From positions 1-7,647 of the forward strand of contig JAKEHF010000086.1 of NCBI GenBank assembly GCA_022615295.1: a DNA stretch of 7,647 bases, read 5' to 3'. Origin of the DNA: Actinomycetota bacterium. GTDB lineage: Bacteria > Actinomycetota > Acidimicrobiia > Spongiisociales > ZC4RG35. Positions 6,332-7,647 of this stretch are shown piece after piece. The notes beneath the pieces are model-generated. The model saw only the letters and a list, made by a program, of their open reading frames with translations, searched no databases and was not told the DNA's origin. The position numbers and the translations under genes are program-made. Each line of letters begins with the position of its first letter. Within the stretch, counting starts at the first letter, position 1.

Positions 6332-6814
6332 ATGGAGAGAGATTTGACAGAGGTGACCGACATCTGGGACGTGGTCGAGCCCTATCTCGCCGCGGAGAGA
6401 CTCGAATTGGACGATCTCGAGCTGACCGGGCATGGACGTGGTCGCGTCCTCCGGATCACCGTGGACGGCAACGCCCTCGACGTCGATCGGCTCGCCGACG
6501 TCTCCCGTGGTCTGTCACGTCTTCTCGACACACAGACCGACCTGGAGGGCAGCTATCAGCTCGAGGTCTCCTCACCGGGTCTCGAGCGGAAGTTGCGCCG
6601 GCCACGTCACTTCGCCAAGGCGCTGGGGCGGGAGGTCGTCGTCAAGTACGGAACCCCGGAAGGGGCGGTTTCGAGAACCGGGGCCTTGACCGCCGTGGAC
6701 GGCCACGGCTTCACGCTGGACGACGACCTGGGCCAGGTCGTCGTTCCCTATGACAGTGTCGTCTCCGCCAGGACCATCTTCCGGCTGGAGAAGACGCCGA
6801 AGCCGGGTCACTGA
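6332..6814 (+). CDS. rimP: Ribosome maturation factor RimP
   Basis: RimP is a cytoplasmic factor needed for late assembly of the 30S ribosomal subunit. From ATG 6332 the protein is 160 aa, the usual family size. The N-terminal domain carries LELTGHGRGRVLRITVDG (29-46) and VDRLADVSRGLSRLLD (51-66); the family hallmark LEVSSPGLERKLR is at 77-89; the C-terminal SH3-like domain includes GREVVVKYG (99-107) and ends at about 150 with the conserved-style ARTIFRLE. The frame stays open back to GTG 6224, but that extension would run through the TATAAT and hairpin and is not RimP-like. ATG 6332 has GGAG at 6320-6323, an 8-nt spacer. GTG 6353 is a weaker alternative. The stop TGA (6812-6814) touches the nusA Shine-Dalgarno, so rimP and nusA are expected to be co-transcribed and coupled. 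Confidence 0.95.
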   Translation: MERDLTEVTDIWDVVEPYLAAERLELDDLELTGHGRGRVLRITVDGNALDVDRLADVSRGLSRLLDTQTDLEGSYQLEVSSPGLERKLRRPRHFAKALGREVVVKYGTPEGAVSRTGALTAVDGHGFTLDDDLGQVVVPYDSVVSARTIFRLEKTPKPGH

Positions 6815-6820
6815 AGGAGG
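6814..6820 (+). promoter_or_regulatory. Shine-Dalgarno AAGGAGG for nusA
   Basis: AAGGAGG begins on the last base of the rimP stop and ends 3 nt before nusA ATG 6824. The spacer is shorter than usual, and ATG 6836, 15 nt from the site, is in frame too, but ATG 6824 gives an N-terminus of expected NusA length. This and the AGGAGG before the ispG mini-ORF are the only full Shine-Dalgarno sequences placed just before a plausible start. Confidence 0.75.
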
Positions 6821-6823
6821 ACC

Positions 6824-7647
6824 ATGCAGCTCGACATGATGATGGAGGCGATCGAGGGTGTGGCCCGCGAGCGGGGGGTCCCGGTGGACGCCATCCTCGA
6901 CGCCTTCGCCAACGCCCTCGTGGCTGCGTACAAGAGGAGTCCGGGAGCCGCCGAGGAGGCGAGGGTCACCATCGATCCCGAGAGCGGTGAGGTCACCGTG
7001 TACGCCCAGGAGCTCGACGAGGACGGCAACGTCATCGACGAGTGGGAGGACACCCCCGACGGGGAGGCATTTGGACGCATCGCGGCCCAGTCGTTCAAAC
7101 AGGTCATGCAGTTCAAGCTCCGCGAGGCCAAGCGGGAGCAGGTCTACGAGATGTACGAGGGGAGGGAGGGCGACCTGGTCACGGGTATCGTCCAACAGGT
7201 CGACTATCGATCGGTCACTCTCGACCTCGGCGACGCCGAGGCGATACTCCCCGGCAGCGAACGGATTCCCTTCGAGCGCCTGGAGAGGGGGAACCGGGTG
7301 AAGGCCATCATCCTCGAGGTGCGCAACGAGGCCAAGGGCGCCCAAATCGTGGTCTCCCGGAGCCACCCGGACCTGGTCCGGCGTCTCCTCGAGCTCGAAG
7401 TCCCCGAGCTCACGGATGGCACAGTCGAGATCGTCAGCATCGCCCGTGAACCGGGTCATCGCACCAAGATCGCCGTCATATCCAACGACCCCAACGTCGA
7501 TCCCAAGGGGGCCTGTGTGGGGGCCCGGGGCTCCCGGGTGCGCCAAGTCGTCAACGAGCTGCGAGGCGAGAAAGTGGATGTGGTGCAGTGGCGGGAGGAC
7601 GTCGGCCAATTCATCGCCGAGGCCCTCGGGCCCGCCAAGGTGAAGGA
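6824..7647 (+). CDS. nusA: Transcription termination/antitermination protein NusA, 3' partial
   Basis: NusA binds RNA polymerase and nascent RNA, promoting pausing, intrinsic termination and antitermination complexes. The frame is open from ATG 6824 to the window end: 274 complete codons plus two bases. The N-terminal polymerase-binding domain (about 1-110) includes FANALVAAYKR (28-38), DEDGNVIDEWEDTP (65-78) and FGRIAAQSFKQV (83-94). The S1 domain is about 113-180 (GDLVTGIVQQVD to AQIVVSRSHPDL). KH1 follows, with the very conserved GACVGARGSRVRQVVNELRGEK (229-250), in which GARG (233-236) is the KH GxxG loop. The start of KH2 is visible (FIAEALGPAKV). Lys228 sits where many relatives have Val in DPVGACVG. 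Whether the acidic C-terminal repeats of proteobacterial NusA are absent, as usual in actinobacteria, cannot be seen. Spacing from rimP is 9 bp. ylxR and infB would be expected next. Confidence 0.97.
   Translation, partial: MQLDMMMEAIEGVARERGVPVDAILDAFANALVAAYKRSPGAAEEARVTIDPESGEVTVYAQELDEDGNVIDEWEDTPDGEAFGRIAAQSFKQVMQFKLREAKREQVYEMYEGREGDLVTGIVQQVDYRSVTLDLGDAEAILPGSERIPFERLERGNRVKAIILEVRNEAKGAQIVVSRSHPDLVRRLLELEVPELTDGTVEIVSIAREPGHRTKIAVISNDPNVDPKGACVGARGSRVRQVVNELRGEKVDVVQWREDVGQFIAEALGPAKVK

Noticed and set aside
6344..6349. Perfect TTGACA as a -35 box
   Set aside because: It is inside rimP coding sequence and no TANNNT-like -10 lies about 17 bp downstream.
6572..7609. 345-codon antisense frame opposite rimP/nusA, with similar long ones at 741-1646 and 4501-5421
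   Set aside because: They are shadows of confident genes in GC-rich DNA, with biased composition and no recognisable domain or start signal.
1..7647. Mobile element, CRISPR, tRNA/rRNA, defence or other accessory system
   Set aside because: Every long + frame is a recognised housekeeping gene in a conserved order. No repeats, transposase, spacer array or RNA gene pattern was seen, and the only gaps are about 120 bp or less.

Overview
The window is a dense, co-directional block of housekeeping genes from a high-GC bacterium, all on the + strand: cdsA (5' end outside the window), dxr, rseP/rip1-type site-2 protease, ispG, proS, rimP and nusA (3' end outside the window). The order, the short actinobacterial-type IspG, the bacterial-type ProRS with an editing insertion and the NusA N-terminal sequence all fit an actinobacterium. 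A deep or Acidimicrobiia-like lineage is my guess, because AUA and AGG codons are common for such a GC-rich sequence, but I cannot place it below phylum.

Layout. Positions 1-828 encode CdsA, which makes CDP-diacylglycerol. Its stop overlaps the GTG start of dxr (825-1967, second step of the MEP isoprenoid pathway) by GTGA. After a 30-bp gap holding a small inverted repeat comes rseP (1998-3080), a membrane zinc protease with one PDZ domain. A 107-bp gap follows with two GTCGNNCGAC elements, a strong AGGAGG and a 17-codon mini-ORF whose stop overlaps the GTG of ispG (3188-4399, penultimate MEP step). After about 120 bp with no clear Shine-Dalgarno comes proS (best start 4519, end 6237). Between proS and rimP there is a perfect TATAAT and a UUCG-capped hairpin followed by a T-rich stretch. 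rimP (6332-6814) and nusA (from 6824) begin what is normally the rimP-nusA-infB operon.

How the genes work together. The first half is envelope and isoprenoid biosynthesis: phospholipid precursor, two MEP enzymes and an intramembrane protease. The second half is gene-expression machinery: tRNA charging, 30S maturation, and transcription elongation/termination. The likely break between transcription units is the promoter-plus-hairpin leader before rimP, with a possible second one before ispG.

I found no mobile element, CRISPR, RNA gene or accessory or defence system. The observations worth follow-up are small regulatory ones: the coupled mini-ORF before ispG, the structured rimP leader, the absence of Shine-Dalgarno sequences before most genes, and a codon-context bias. 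No intergenic stretch exceeds 300 bases.
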